DNA from: an uncultured Eubacterium sp.
GTDB lineage: Bacteria; Bacillota; Clostridia; Lachnospirales; Lachnospiraceae
Assembly (NCBI GenBank): GCA_910584875.1
Contig: CAJUDA010000003.1
Span: forward strand, 62,001 to 126,000
Direction: 5' to 3'
Length of the DNA stretch: 64,000 nucleotides
Position numbers and translations under genes: made by a program. Shown here in pieces: positions 43,726-52,700 of the stretch. The notes beneath the pieces were generated by a model that was not told where the DNA came from, did not search any database, and saw nothing but the letters and a program-made list of their open reading frames with translations. The stretch's first letter is position 1, and each line of letters begins with the position of its first letter.

Positions 43726-44592
43726 ATGGGTGACAGGATAAAGGTTCAGGCAAATCCATCCTGGGAAGGGATGGCGGAGATTTTCCCAGATGTGGTATTT
43801 TCCCGTGCCGGGGGAGAAGAGTTAAAAATGCAGATCATAGCGCCCTGGTGGGACAGGGAGGGAAAGGAGATTCCCCGGTATCCCCTGGTCGTTTTTGTGC
43901 AGGGGAGCGCCTGGACATTTCCGGGCGTCTGGTATCAGATCCCGCAGTTGTGCCAGCTGGCGAAACAAGGGTATGTGGTGGCGACGATCACGCACAGAAA
44001 CAGTATGGAGGGACATCCGTTCCCGGCCTGTCTTCAGGATGTAAAGACAGCGGTTCGTTTCTTGCGGAAACATGCATCTGAATATGGTATTGATCCTGAC
44101 CGTGCCGGGCTGTGGGGGACTTCCTCTGGCGCCAACCTTTCCCTGCTCTGTGCCATGACCGGGGGAGAAGAGCGGTATGAAACAAAAGAGTATCCGGGGT
44201 ATTCCGATATGGTAGATTATGTTGTGGCATGTTTTCCTACTACGGATCTGGTAGAATATATGAAAGATGATGCCATGGATCCGGAGATCAAGGAGATTTT
44301 TACGGCATTGTCCGGGGGGACCGTGGATGAGGAAATGAGTATCCTGAAAGAAATGAGTCCTTATTACAGAGTAAAAGAAAAGCCTGCTGTTACATACCCG
44401 CCTTTTCTGATCGCACACGGGGATGCGGATGAGCTGATCCCCCACAGTCAGAGCGTGAAACTCTGCGAGGAACTGGAGAAGAAGGGCGCTGATGTCACGA
44501 TGGTCACGGTGGAGGGGGCGCCTCATGAGGACTCATTCTGGAGTCAGGAAATGCTGGACTTTATTTTTTCCTTTATACAAAAAAATGCGTAA
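43726..44592 (+). CDS. Alpha/beta hydrolase (esterase/BD-FAE-like)
   Basis: A 288-residue cytosolic hydrolase. After an oxyanion-type segment VVFVQGSAWTFPG (in place of HGGG), the nucleophile elbow GTSSGANLS gives the Ser. The Asp is in AHGDADELIP and the His in EGAPHED, so the triad is complete. This resembles the BD-FAE/acetyl esterase group; the substrate is unknown. AAGGAGG at 43713-43719 points to the ATG at 43726 rather than the one at 43720. It follows ctpA by 17 nt and may be co-transcribed with it. Confidence 0.85.
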   Translation: MGDRIKVQANPSWEGMAEIFPDVVFSRAGGEELKMQIIAPWWDREGKEIPRYPLVVFVQGSAWTFPGVWYQIPQLCQLAKQGYVVATITHRNSMEGHPFPACLQDVKTAVRFLRKHASEYGIDPDRAGLWGTSSGANLSLLCAMTGGEERYETKEYPGYSDMVDYVVACFPTTDLVEYMKDDAMDPEIKEIFTALSGGTVDEEMSILKEMSPYYRVKEKPAVTYPPFLIAHGDADELIPHSQSVKLCEELEKKGADVTMVTVEGAPHEDSFWSQEMLDFIFSFIQKNA

Positions 44593-44607
44593 GTGAGAAA
44601 ATACCTC

Positions 44608-44667
44608 TTGACAATATTGGTTTATTATTATAGACTTATCGTAACGATAGGTCTATTGTTATAAACC
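44608..44667 (+). promoter_or_regulatory. Promoter and palindromic operator of the BlaI-like gene
   Basis: TTGACA at 44608-44613, 17 nt, TAGACT at 44631-44636. The -10 box lies inside a palindrome: ATAGACTTATCGT at 44630-44642 and ACGATAGGTCTAT at 44644-44656, one mismatch, with weaker symmetry out to GGTTTATTATT and TGTTATAAACC. The position is right for autorepression by the BlaI-like protein. Confidence 0.75.
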
Positions 44668-44692
44668 AGACAGAAAAAGCAAGGAGGTAACT

Positions 44693-45052
44693 ATGGAATA
44701 TTTGAAATTATGTGAAAGCGATTACCGGTTTATGCAGGTGGTGTGGGAGAATGCCCCAATCGGTTCCGGTGATCTGGTCAGGAAATGCAATGAGATTCTC
44801 GGGTGGAAAAAGTCTACCACCTATACGACAATACGGAAACTCAGTGAAAAAGGATATATTGTTAATGAAAATGCGATCGTTTCCGTATTGATCGGACGGG
44901 AAAGGGTACAGGCGGATGAATCCGAGTATTTTGTGGAACGGACCTTTGACGGTTCTCTGCCTCAGTTTCTGACTGCGTTTCTGAGAGATAAGAAAATATC
45001 GGATAAGGAAGCAGAGAAAATCAAAAAGCTCATCGATGAGCACAGGGGGTAG
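44693..45052 (+). CDS. blaI: BlaI/MecI-type repressor
   Basis: A 119-residue winged-helix repressor. The DNA-binding part is about 5-75 (LCESDYRFMQVVWE, KSTTYTTIRKLSEKGYI), with the dimerisation helices behind (about 85-119). BlaI-type proteins repress until a membrane protease of the BlaR1 type triggers their cleavage. No clear Asn-Phe cleavage site is pinned down here. It has AAGGAGG, its own operator upstream, and the sensor gene 5 nt downstream. No beta-lactamase is encoded nearby, so the regulated target is unknown. Confidence 0.88.
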   Translation: MEYLKLCESDYRFMQVVWENAPIGSGDLVRKCNEILGWKKSTTYTTIRKLSEKGYIVNENAIVSVLIGRERVQADESEYFVERTFDGSLPQFLTAFLRDKKISDKEAEKIKKLIDEHRG

Positions 45053-45057
45053 GGCGT

Positions 45058-46764
45058 ATGGAAGGATTAACTATAGTTTTTGAAAAAATCTTACGAATGG
45101 GAGGAGAGGCAGCTTTTGTGATCGCAGCCGTTTTGCTGATCCGTATGCTGATGAAACGGTTTCCGAGGAAATATGCCTATCTGCTCTGGCTGATCGTGGG
45201 GATCCGTCTGGTGTGTCCGGTGGCAGTCTCCTCTTCCCTGAGTCTGTTTAATCTGCAGATGATACCGGGACAGGAACGTCTGACGGCAGGGCGGCAGACA
45301 GAATTTGATACAGGTTTTGCGGCTTTCGGAGAGGACAAGACAGCAGATGCCGCACCTGCCAAAAACTCGTTAAAACCAATGGCGGATACCGGGGAGCATA
45401 TGGTAAATGGAAAGAAGGGGAAGGAGCCGGCAGACAGCAGCGCCACTTCACCATCCGTAGGCAGAACAGAGGTACTGGCTGTCGTCTGGCTGGCAGGGAT
45501 GATGTTTCTTTTATTTTGGAATCTTTCTCTTACTGTGCGTATGAGGCACAGGCTGCAGAAGGCAGTTTTGTATCAGGATAATATATATGAATGTGACGGG
45601 ATTGCTTCTCCCTTTGTCATGGGACTGTTCCGTCCAAGAATTTATATACCGTTTCGTCTGGGCGAAGAAGAGAGGGAATATATCCTACAACATGAAAGAT
45701 ATCATATCAGGAGACGGGATCCTGTGATAAAAGCAGCGGCATTTCTTATTTTGTCAGTATACTGGTTCCATCCTCTGGTGTGGATCTCCTGGCTGTGCAT
45801 GACGAGAGATATGGAGATGAGCTGCGATGAATACGTATTGGGATCCATGGGTAAGGATATCCGCACGGAATACAGCCAGTCCCTGCTTGGCTTTGCCCTG
45901 AACAGGCGTCATCTGTCTGCGGGACTGCTTGCCTTTGGAGAAACCGATACGAGAAAACGGATCCGGCATGTTCTTCATTTTCGTAAAAAAGGAAAATGGA
46001 TGGGGATCATTGCCTGTATCGTATTGCTGGTATCTTCTGTTGTATGCCTGACAAACGGGAAAATACGGGGAAGTGAAGAAAACGGCAGGACCGTCGTGTC
46101 ATCCGCAGGGATCAGTGGATCTATGACAGAGTCCGATACAGCCGGCAGCACCAGAGGAGAGATCGTATCATCGGAAAATACGGATCTGCCGGAGGACGAG
46201 GTTATGATCGGTTTCTGGAAGCCGGAAGACGGAGAGGCGGATTATCATTATTATAAAGCGGGAGAAAGAGACGCGGAGAAACTGCAGAAATTGGCAGAAG
46301 AACTGGATCCTGACTATGGATGTACAAAGTCAGTAGACAAGAAGTGGCAGAAAGAGAAAGAGACGGGATATATCATCTCTTATCAGGGAAACAGCTGGGC
46401 CGTCTATACGGGCGGTTATGTATGTTTTCTGTGGGGAAAGGATGAAAAAGAAGAGCTGCAGCATACGGTGATGCATCTGCCAGAATTGTGTGCAGAGACA
46501 GACCGGATCTGTAAGACAGAGCTTGGTTATCAGAGGATCGAGCCATCCCGGATCAAAGATGTGGTATCGGCGGAAATTTCTTATCAAAGAAAGAATAGCG
46601 GTCAGAAGACATATCTGCAGACAGTGCATGATAAATCAAAACTAGAGACCTTGGAAAGGATACTATCGGAAGCAGAAGATATGGGAGGCAGCTCAGCCTG
46701 CCCGTTCGGAGAAGCAGTCCTTACCCTGAAGCTGAAGGATGGAGAGACGATACCGATTACCTAG
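45058..46764 (+). CDS. BlaR1-like M56 sensor metalloprotease, ended by an in-frame amber codon
   Basis: A 568-residue membrane protein. The N-terminal M56 domain has four helices (about 17-35, 38-62, 138-160 and 222-245), the zinc motif HERYH at 212-216, and the downstream EMSCDE with the third ligand. A fifth helix near 318-338 is followed by an extracellular sensor region that is not a penicillin-binding domain; near the end it resembles DUF5301-type domains. The stop TAG at 46762-46764 is followed in the same frame by 44 more codons that read as a natural continuation, so the protein is probably truncated. Together with the BlaI-like gene it forms a two-gene sensing pair. Confidence 0.82.
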   Translation: MEGLTIVFEKILRMGGEAAFVIAAVLLIRMLMKRFPRKYAYLLWLIVGIRLVCPVAVSSSLSLFNLQMIPGQERLTAGRQTEFDTGFAAFGEDKTADAAPAKNSLKPMADTGEHMVNGKKGKEPADSSATSPSVGRTEVLAVVWLAGMMFLLFWNLSLTVRMRHRLQKAVLYQDNIYECDGIASPFVMGLFRPRIYIPFRLGEEEREYILQHERYHIRRRDPVIKAAAFLILSVYWFHPLVWISWLCMTRDMEMSCDEYVLGSMGKDIRTEYSQSLLGFALNRRHLSAGLLAFGETDTRKRIRHVLHFRKKGKWMGIIACIVLLVSSVVCLTNGKIRGSEENGRTVVSSAGISGSMTESDTAGSTRGEIVSSENTDLPEDEVMIGFWKPEDGEADYHYYKAGERDAEKLQKLAEELDPDYGCTKSVDKKWQKEKETGYIISYQGNSWAVYTGGYVCFLWGKDEKEELQHTVMHLPELCAETDRICKTELGYQRIEPSRIKDVVSAEISYQRKNSGQKTYLQTVHDKSKLETLERILSEAEDMGGSSACPFGEAVLTLKLKDGETIPIT

Positions 46765-46899
46765 GCGGATGATGACTGCAGGGTGATCCGGATCAATGGG
46801 GTATATTATGAGTATATGGACCGGCATCTAAGCTTCAGTCCTTACGGTATCCGGGCGCTGTTTGATAAAATACCGTGGAGGGCGGTAGAACATAGCTGA
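46765..46899 (+). pseudogene. Detached C-terminal tail of the BlaR1-like gene
   Basis: In frame after the amber codon come 44 sense codons and TGA. The sequence includes CRVIRINGVYYEYMDRH and ALFDKIPW, which fits the ending of sensor domains in similar M56 proteins. No start codon with a ribosome site precedes it. TAG is used as a normal stop by blaI and pyrE here, so recoding is unlikely. Confidence 0.65.
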
Positions 46900-46931
46900 G
46901 GGCGGTTGCCCGGACTTCCCTTCGTTAATGC

Positions 46932-46960
46932 TTGAAATCAATCGAAAAATAGTGTATGAT
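46932..46960 (+). promoter_or_regulatory. Promoter of asd
   Basis: TTGAAA at 46932-46937, 17 nt, TATGAT at 46955-46960, 32 nt before the start codon. It may drive asd, the Nudix-like gene and pyrCFKD, since no other good promoter was seen before pyrC. Confidence 0.65.
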
Positions 46961-46992
46961 AGAAAAGACTATGAAGATTGATGGAGGAGATC

Positions 46993-48078
46993 ATGAGCGA
47001 TAAGTTGAAGGTAGGTATCCTTGGCGGTACCGGTATGGTAGGACAAAGATTTGTTTCTCTGCTGGAAGATCATCCGTGGTTTGAGGTTGTGACCATCGCG
47101 GCAAGTCCGAGAAGCGCAGGAAAGACTTATGAAGAGGCAGTAGGCGGGCGCTGGAAAATGCAGACGCCGATGCCGGAAGCTGTGAAAAAGATCATAGTAA
47201 AGAATGTAAATGATATTGACGCCGTCAGTGCAGAAGTGGATTTTGTATTTAGCGCGGTAGATATGACAAAAGAAGAAATAAAGAAAATAGAAGAAGAGTA
47301 TGCAAAAACTGAGACTCCGGTTGTATCCAATAACAGTGCCCACAGATGGACGCCGGACGTGCCGATGATCGTGCCGGAAGTGAACCCAGAGCATCTGGAA
47401 GTTATCGCGAGCCAGAAAAAGCGTCTCGGCACGACAAGAGGATTTATCTGTGTGAAGCCGAACTGCTCGATCCAGAGCTATGCGCCAGCGCTGACCGCCT
47501 GGAGGAAGTTTGAGCCGACGGTCGTCGTTGCCACGACATATCAGGCGATATCCGGTGCCGGTAAGAACTTTCAGGACTGGCCGGAGATGGAGCATAATAT
47601 TATTCCTTTTATCGGCGGGGAAGAAGAGAAGAGCGAACAGGAGCCTCTCCGCATATGGGGCAGGGTTGAAAATGGCGAGATCGTTAAGGCAGATGCGCCA
47701 CTGATCACAAGCCAGTGTATCCGGGTTCCGGTGCTGGATGGACACACGGCGGCGGTATTCGTGAATTTTGCGAAGAAACCGACAAAGGAAGAGCTGATCC
47801 AGGCTCTGACAGAGTTCAAAGGAGCGCCGCAGGAGCTGGGACTGCCAAATGCACCAAAGCAGTTTATCCAGTATCTGGAAGAGGATAACCGTCCCCAGGT
47901 GGCGCTGGATGTCAATTATGAAAATGGATTTGGCGTCAGCATCGGACGGCTGAGAGAAGATGCTTACTTTGACTGGAAGTTTGTGGGACTTTCCCACAAT
48001 ACGGTCCGGGGAGCGGCAGGCGGAGCAGTGCTGATGGCAGAGCTTTTGAAAGCAAAAGGTTATATCACGGCAAAATAA
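46993..48078 (+). CDS. asd: Aspartate-semialdehyde dehydrogenase
   Basis: Reduces aspartyl phosphate to aspartate semialdehyde for lysine, diaminopimelate, threonine and methionine synthesis. NADP motif GILGGTGMVGQRF, the catalytic Cys in KPNCSIQSY, the substrate Glu region SGAGKNF, and His in VPVLDGHTAAV are visible. The 361 residues and motif style match the form common to Archaea, fungi and Clostridia rather than the shorter B. subtilis type. GGAGG at 46984-46988 supports the ATG at 46993; two upstream in-frame starts would cover the ribosome site. Confidence 0.93.
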   Translation: MSDKLKVGILGGTGMVGQRFVSLLEDHPWFEVVTIAASPRSAGKTYEEAVGGRWKMQTPMPEAVKKIIVKNVNDIDAVSAEVDFVFSAVDMTKEEIKKIEEEYAKTETPVVSNNSAHRWTPDVPMIVPEVNPEHLEVIASQKKRLGTTRGFICVKPNCSIQSYAPALTAWRKFEPTVVVATTYQAISGAGKNFQDWPEMEHNIIPFIGGEEEKSEQEPLRIWGRVENGEIVKADAPLITSQCIRVPVLDGHTAAVFVNFAKKPTKEELIQALTEFKGAPQELGLPNAPKQFIQYLEEDNRPQVALDVNYENGFGVSIGRLREDAYFDWKFVGLSHNTVRGAAGGAVLMAELLKAKGYITAK

Positions 48079-48111
48079 TCAGCCAGGACTGTGGAAAGGA
48101 GTATGGACGTT

Positions 48112-48561
48112 ATGGGAAAATTTCGTATCCTGATCAAAGGAATTGTGAGACATAGCGGTAAATATCTGGCGGTAGAGCGCTGGTATGATGACCGTATATT
48201 TGAACCGTACCAGTGGGAATTTATCGACGGGGAAATGGAATTCGGCGAGACACCGGACAAAGCGCTGGAACGTATCGTGGCAGAAAAATCGGGATTGCCT
48301 GTCGTGCCAGATAAGATATTGTATACCTGGGGCTTTACCGCCGGTGAGACATGTACGATCGGTATCGCCTATCTGTGTGAGGCAGCTACGGATGAGGTCA
48401 TCCTGTCGGAAGATTTGCATGATTACCGCTGGGTAGTCAGGGAAGAAATCTCACAGGTTATTACCAATCCGGCAGTAGTCCAGGATGTGGAAAATGCCGG
48501 ATTATCAAATTCTCTTAATCTGGATGATTTTGGTCTGGATGATTTTGATTTTCATGCATAA
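48112..48561 (+). CDS. Nudix-fold protein with a degenerate Nudix box
   Basis: About 149 residues with a Nudix fold: GIVRHSGKYLAVERW, WEFIDGEMEFGE, then the box region GEMEFGETPDKALERIVAEK followed by SGL. The consensus GX5EX7REUXEEXGU is broken: RE has become RI and EE has become EK, so metal-dependent hydrolysis is doubtful. A ligand-binding role (for example a sensor of a nucleotide) would fit its place directly upstream of pyrC, but that is speculation. The start is uncertain: ATG at 48112 has GGAG about 10 nt upstream, while ATG at 48103 is too close. The C terminus is acidic (DDFGLDDFDF). Confidence 0.7.
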   Translation: MGKFRILIKGIVRHSGKYLAVERWYDDRIFEPYQWEFIDGEMEFGETPDKALERIVAEKSGLPVVPDKILYTWGFTAGETCTIGIAYLCEAATDEVILSEDLHDYRWVVREEISQVITNPAVVQDVENAGLSNSLNLDDFGLDDFDFHA

Positions 48562-48579
48562 AGAAAGGCGGGCGATGGA

Positions 48580-49875
48580 TTGAATTTATGGATTAAAAAT
48601 GGACATCTACTGGATCCGGCGAATCGCTGTGATGAAATATGTGATATTTATGTAAAAGAGGGAAAGGTTGCCGGTATCGGCAGCCTTTCTTCGGATGAGA
48701 AGATGGACGGGGCAATTGTGATCGATGCGTCAGGGAAATATGTGATGCCGGGTTTTCTCGATCTGCATGTGCACCTCCGGGAGCCAGGATTTGAATACAA
48801 AGAGACGATAAAGACGGGAACCGCAGCGGCTGCCAAAGGCGGGTTTACCGCGGTCTGTCCGATGCCAAATACGAAACCGCCTGCTGACTGTCCGGAGATG
48901 ATACGGAAGATTCGGGAGATCGCAGAGCGCGACAGTAAAATTCATGTATACCCGGTCGGCGCTGTGACAAAAGGGCAGATGGGAGACGAAATAACAGATA
49001 TTGCCGGCATGGTGAAGGCAGGGGCAAAAGCCATCAGTGAGGACGGGAAATCGGTGATGGATGCTGCCCTGTACCGGGAGGCAATGAAAGAGGCGGCAAA
49101 AGCCGGGATCCCGGTGCTGGCACACTGTGAGGATAAAAACATGGTGGGCGGCGGCGCGATGAATGCCGGAGCAAAAGCGGATGAGCTGGGGCTCTGCGGT
49201 ATCACCAATGCGGTCGAGGATGTGATCGTGGCAAGGGATATCCTGCTCGCCAGAGAAACCGGCGCAAGACTGCATCTGTGCCACTGTTCGACGAAAGACA
49301 GTGTATCGATGATCCGTTTCGCAAAACAGGAAGGTGTCATGGTGTCCGGTGAAGTGTGTCCCCACCATTTTGCCATGACAGAGGATGAGATCCCATCCGA
49401 TGACGCCAACTATAAAATGAATCCGCCGCTGCGCAGCCGGGAAGATGTGGACATGCTCTGCCAGGGGCTTTCCGAGGGTGTGATGGAGGCGATTTCCACA
49501 GACCATGCGCCCCACGGGGAAGAGGAAAAGAAAAAATCCATGGCGGAGGCGCCGTTTGGCATCGTCGGTTCGGAGACGGCATATGCCCTCGCTGTGACGT
49601 ATCTGGTGAAAAAAGGGTATCTGACGCCGATGCAGCTGGTGGAGCGGATGAGTACGAATCCCTGCCGGATCCTTGGCGTGCCGGGAGGCAGTCTGTCAGT
49701 GGGGATGCCGGCCGATATCACGATCGCCGATATGGATACCTGCTATGAAATTGATAAAAATACATTTGTGTCGAAAGGAAAAAATACACCATTTCATGGG
49801 AAACAGGTTCAGGGACGGGTATTTTATACGATCGTAGGTGGAGAAATTGTATATCAGTATAAGGAGGAGAAATAG
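48580..49875 (+). CDS. pyrC: Dihydroorotase
   Basis: Third step of pyrimidine synthesis: cyclises carbamoyl aspartate. A 431-residue class I enzyme with HxH motif DLHVHLREPGFEYKET, GFTAVCPMPNT, HCED, VCPHH and the late Asp in STDHAPH. The start is TTG at 48580 (NLWIKNGHLLDP), the only codon that gives the family N terminus; the ribosome site AAAGG is weak. pyrF begins directly after the stop. PyrB and PyrI are not in the window. Confidence 0.94.
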   Translation: MNLWIKNGHLLDPANRCDEICDIYVKEGKVAGIGSLSSDEKMDGAIVIDASGKYVMPGFLDLHVHLREPGFEYKETIKTGTAAAAKGGFTAVCPMPNTKPPADCPEMIRKIREIAERDSKIHVYPVGAVTKGQMGDEITDIAGMVKAGAKAISEDGKSVMDAALYREAMKEAAKAGIPVLAHCEDKNMVGGGAMNAGAKADELGLCGITNAVEDVIVARDILLARETGARLHLCHCSTKDSVSMIRFAKQEGVMVSGEVCPHHFAMTEDEIPSDDANYKMNPPLRSREDVDMLCQGLSEGVMEAISTDHAPHGEEEKKKSMAEAPFGIVGSETAYALAVTYLVKKGYLTPMQLVERMSTNPCRILGVPGGSLSVGMPADITIADMDTCYEIDKNTFVSKGKNTPFHGKQVQGRVFYTIVGGEIVYQYKEEK

Positions 49876-50793
49876 ATGATCAATAAACTTATAGAAAACA
49901 TTAAGAAGACACAGGCGCCGGTTGTGGTCGGTCTGGATCCCATGCTGGATTATATTCCGTCCCATATTCTGGATCAGACGATAAAAGAGAGGGGGGAGAC
50001 GCTGGAGGCGGCCGGTGAGGCGATCTGGCAGTACAATAAAGGGATCATTGATGCCACTTATGATCTGATCCCGGCGGTGAAGCCGCAGATCGCCATGTAT
50101 GAGCAGTTTGGCATACCGGGACTGGAAGCATTTAATAAGACCGCGGACTATTGCCGTCAGAAGGGGCTGGTAGTGATCGGCGATGTCAAACGCAGCGATA
50201 TCGGTTCCACTTCTGCGGCGTATGCCAATGCCCATATCGGCAGCGTCACAGTAGGAAATACGAAACTGTCCGGATTTCACGAAGATTTCATCACCGTAAA
50301 CCCGTATCTGGGCAGCGACGGGGTCAAACCATTTATCGATGTGTGCAAAGAAGAAAAGAGAGGCATCTTTGTACTTGTAAAAACTTCCAATCCGTCGTCA
50401 GGAGAATTTCAGGATCAGAAGGTAGAGGGAAAACCGTTGTATGAGATCGTCGGTGAAAAAGTGGCTGAATGGGGAGCGGACTGTATGGGTGACTCGTACA
50501 GCTATGTGGGAGCTGTCGTGGGAGCAACCTATCCGGAGATGGGTAAGGTACTCCGGGCGATCATGCCGAATACATACATACTCGTACCCGGATATGGCGC
50601 CCAGGGCGGTTCGGCAAAGGATCTGAAACCGTATTTTAACAAAGACGGTCTGGGAGCGATCGTCAATTCCTCCCGTGGCATTATCTGTGCCTACAAGCAG
50701 GAAAAGTATGCACAGTTTGGCGCAGAAAATTATGCGGATGCGTCACGGCAGGCAGTAATCGATATGAGAGAAGACATAGCATCGATATTTTAA
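49876..50793 (+). CDS. pyrF: Orotidine 5-phosphate decarboxylase (type 2)
   Basis: Last step of UMP synthesis. The 305-residue long form (type 2) is usual in Clostridia. The active site is in VVIGDVKRSDIGST (Asp-x-Lys-x-x-Asp), with GLDPML at the N terminus and VPGYGAQGG near the end as phosphate loop. It follows pyrC without a gap, with AAGGAGGAGA spanning the end of pyrC, and precedes pyrK. Confidence 0.95.
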   Translation: MINKLIENIKKTQAPVVVGLDPMLDYIPSHILDQTIKERGETLEAAGEAIWQYNKGIIDATYDLIPAVKPQIAMYEQFGIPGLEAFNKTADYCRQKGLVVIGDVKRSDIGSTSAAYANAHIGSVTVGNTKLSGFHEDFITVNPYLGSDGVKPFIDVCKEEKRGIFVLVKTSNPSSGEFQDQKVEGKPLYEIVGEKVAEWGADCMGDSYSYVGAVVGATYPEMGKVLRAIMPNTYILVPGYGAQGGSAKDLKPYFNKDGLGAIVNSSRGIICAYKQEKYAQFGAENYADASRQAVIDMREDIASIF

Positions 50794-50813
50794 GTGACAG
50801 GAAAGGATTTTAT

Positions 50814-51602
50814 ATGGCGAAGATACAGTGTATGGCAAAGATAACAGAGACAGCGCGCCTGGCAGAAGGCGTGTATTCCATGTGGCTGCAGGCGCAGGAG
50901 ATTGCTATGCCGGCTGTGCCGGGACAGTTTGTGTCTCTATACTGTCAGGATGGGGATAAGCTCCTGCCCAGACCGATCAGTCTGTGCGAGATTGACCGGG
51001 AACAGGGGAGACTCCGTCTTGTGTACCGGGTGGTGGGAGCCGGGACAGAGGAATTTTCCCGGATGGCTCCAGGCGAAGAGATCCGGATTCTGGGTCCTCT
51101 CGGAAATGGTTTCCCCGTGGGCAATAATGCGACAGAAAAAAATAAGAAGGTCGTGCTGATCGGCGGCGGCATCGGTATCCCGCCATTACTACAACTGTCG
51201 AAGGAACTGTGCGGTGAGGTCACAGCTGTTCTTGGTTACCGGGATTCAGACACGTTTCTTCTGGAGGAATTTCAAAAGGAGGCCGATCATGTCGTGACTG
51301 CCACAGAGGATGGCAGCCTTGGGACAAAAGGCAATGTCATCGACGCCATCCGGGCAGAGGGTGTACAGGGTGATATAGTCTACTCCTGTGGTCCCCTGCC
51401 GATGCTTCGTGGTGTCAAGGAATGGGGACTGCAGACGGGGATACCAGTATGGATCTCCATGGAAGAGAGGATGGCATGCGGAATCGGCGCCTGTCTCGGC
51501 TGTGTATGTCAGTCTACGGATGTAGATAGCCATTCTATGGTGAAGAATAAGAGAATCTGCAAAGACGGACCGGTATTTTTATCAACCGAAGTGGAATTGT
51601 AA
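50814..51602 (+). CDS. pyrK: Dihydroorotate dehydrogenase electron-transfer subunit
   Basis: FAD and [2Fe-2S] subunit that passes electrons from PyrD to NAD. It has PGQFVSLYCQDG and RPISLCEI (FAD site), GGGIGIPPLLQLSK (NAD site) and the cluster ligands in ACGIGACLGCVC plus KRICKDGP. At 262 residues it is full length. It is encoded between pyrF and pyrD, giving a type 1B, NAD-linked enzyme. Confidence 0.95.
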   Translation: MAKIQCMAKITETARLAEGVYSMWLQAQEIAMPAVPGQFVSLYCQDGDKLLPRPISLCEIDREQGRLRLVYRVVGAGTEEFSRMAPGEEIRILGPLGNGFPVGNNATEKNKKVVLIGGGIGIPPLLQLSKELCGEVTAVLGYRDSDTFLLEEFQKEADHVVTATEDGSLGTKGNVIDAIRAEGVQGDIVYSCGPLPMLRGVKEWGLQTGIPVWISMEERMACGIGACLGCVCQSTDVDSHSMVKNKRICKDGPVFLSTEVEL

Positions 51603-51615
51603 AGGGGGCAGACAG

Positions 51616-52524
51616 ATGAGTGACAGATTAGCAGTAAATTTTGCCGGACTGACATTTGACAATCCTGTGACGACCGCCTCGGGGACATTTGGATCAGGCA
51701 TGGAATACAGTGAGTTTGTCGATATCGGGAAGCTCGGAGCCGTGACGACGAAAGGTGTGGCAAATGTGCCGTGGCAGGGGAATCCGGTTCCCCGTATCGC
51801 GGAGACACATGCCGGTATGCTGAACGCCATCGGATTGCAGAACCCGGGCATCGAAACGCTGATCCAGAGAGACCTTCCTTTCCTTCATGAAAAGAAGGCA
51901 AGAATCATCGTCAATGTATGCGGTCATTCCCGGGAGGAATATGTAGAGGTCGTGGAGAGGCTGGCGGATGAAAAGATTGATATGCTGGAGATCAATATTT
52001 CATGCCCCAATGTCAAAGAAGGCGGTATTGCCTTCGGTCAGAAACCGGAGATGGCGGAGGAGATCACGAAGGCGGTGAAAGAAAAGGCAAAGCAGCCCGT
52101 CATCATGAAGCTGAGTCCCAATGTCACAGACATAACCGAGATGGCGAGAGCGGTAGAGGCAGGCGGCGCCGACGGCGTATCCCTGATCAATACGCTGACT
52201 GGTATGAAAATTGATGTGGACCGCAGGACCTTTGCGATCGCCAACCAGACAGCCGGCATGTCGGGTCCCTGTGTGAAACCCGTTGCTGTGCGGATGGTGT
52301 ATCAGGTGGCAAATGCCGTGAAGATCCCGGTGCTTGGCATGGGAGGTATCCAGAATACCGAAGACGCCCTGGAATTTCTTATGGCGGGGGCAACGATGGT
52401 GGCAGTGGGAACGGCAAATTTTTATAATCCTTATGTCACATCGGAGATCATTGACGGACTGGAGGCTTATGCGGAGAGAGAGGGGCTGGGGAATATCAGC
52501 GAGATCATAGGCTGTGTGAAGTGA
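51616..52524 (+). CDS. pyrD: Dihydroorotate dehydrogenase, catalytic subunit (1B)
   Basis: FMN enzyme that oxidises dihydroorotate to orotate. TASGTFGSGMEY, LQNPGIE, the catalytic Cys in INISCPNVKEGG, IMKLSPNV and GMGGIQ are type 1B features. The length is 302 residues. It begins 13 nt after pyrK with GGGG-rich spacing. Downstream, where pyrE would be expected, a toxin-antitoxin-like insert intervenes. Confidence 0.95.
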   Translation: MSDRLAVNFAGLTFDNPVTTASGTFGSGMEYSEFVDIGKLGAVTTKGVANVPWQGNPVPRIAETHAGMLNAIGLQNPGIETLIQRDLPFLHEKKARIIVNVCGHSREEYVEVVERLADEKIDMLEINISCPNVKEGGIAFGQKPEMAEEITKAVKEKAKQPVIMKLSPNVTDITEMARAVEAGGADGVSLINTLTGMKIDVDRRTFAIANQTAGMSGPCVKPVAVRMVYQVANAVKIPVLGMGGIQNTEDALEFLMAGATMVAVGTANFYNPYVTSEIIDGLEAYAEREGLGNISEIIGCVK

Positions 52525-52668
52525 TGGGGACATGAGAAGACATATTCAGAGGATGATCAGGGAAGCTGTGTGTTCCTATATTTATGTCAGTAATTATTTC
52601 ACTAATTATTGGGTTTTTGCAGATAAATCAGGATATTAAGTTTTTGGAACTTCAATTTTTATAAAGGC

Positions 52669-52680
52669 TACATGAAACCA
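52669..52680 (+). repeat. Left copy of a 12-bp inverted repeat around the PIN module
   Basis: TACATGAAACCA here matches in reverse the TGGTTTCATGTA at 53653-53664. The pair encloses the PIN gene and both small downstream genes, and may mark the ends of an inserted cassette. Confidence 0.45.
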
Positions 52681-52700
52681 GATTTAAGGAGTGATGTTCT

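Noticed and set aside
46891..46925. Possible terminator after the BlaR1-like gene
   Set aside because: GGGC and GCCC can pair but the stem is short and no T run follows.
46969..47997. 342-codon open frame on the minus strand
   Set aside because: It is antisense to nearly all of asd, a certain gene, and reads as low-quality Cys/His/Arg-rich sequence.
52600..52668. Promoter for the PIN module
   Set aside because: TATTAA and TATAAA are present, but no -35 hexamer lies at an acceptable distance, so I did not call it.
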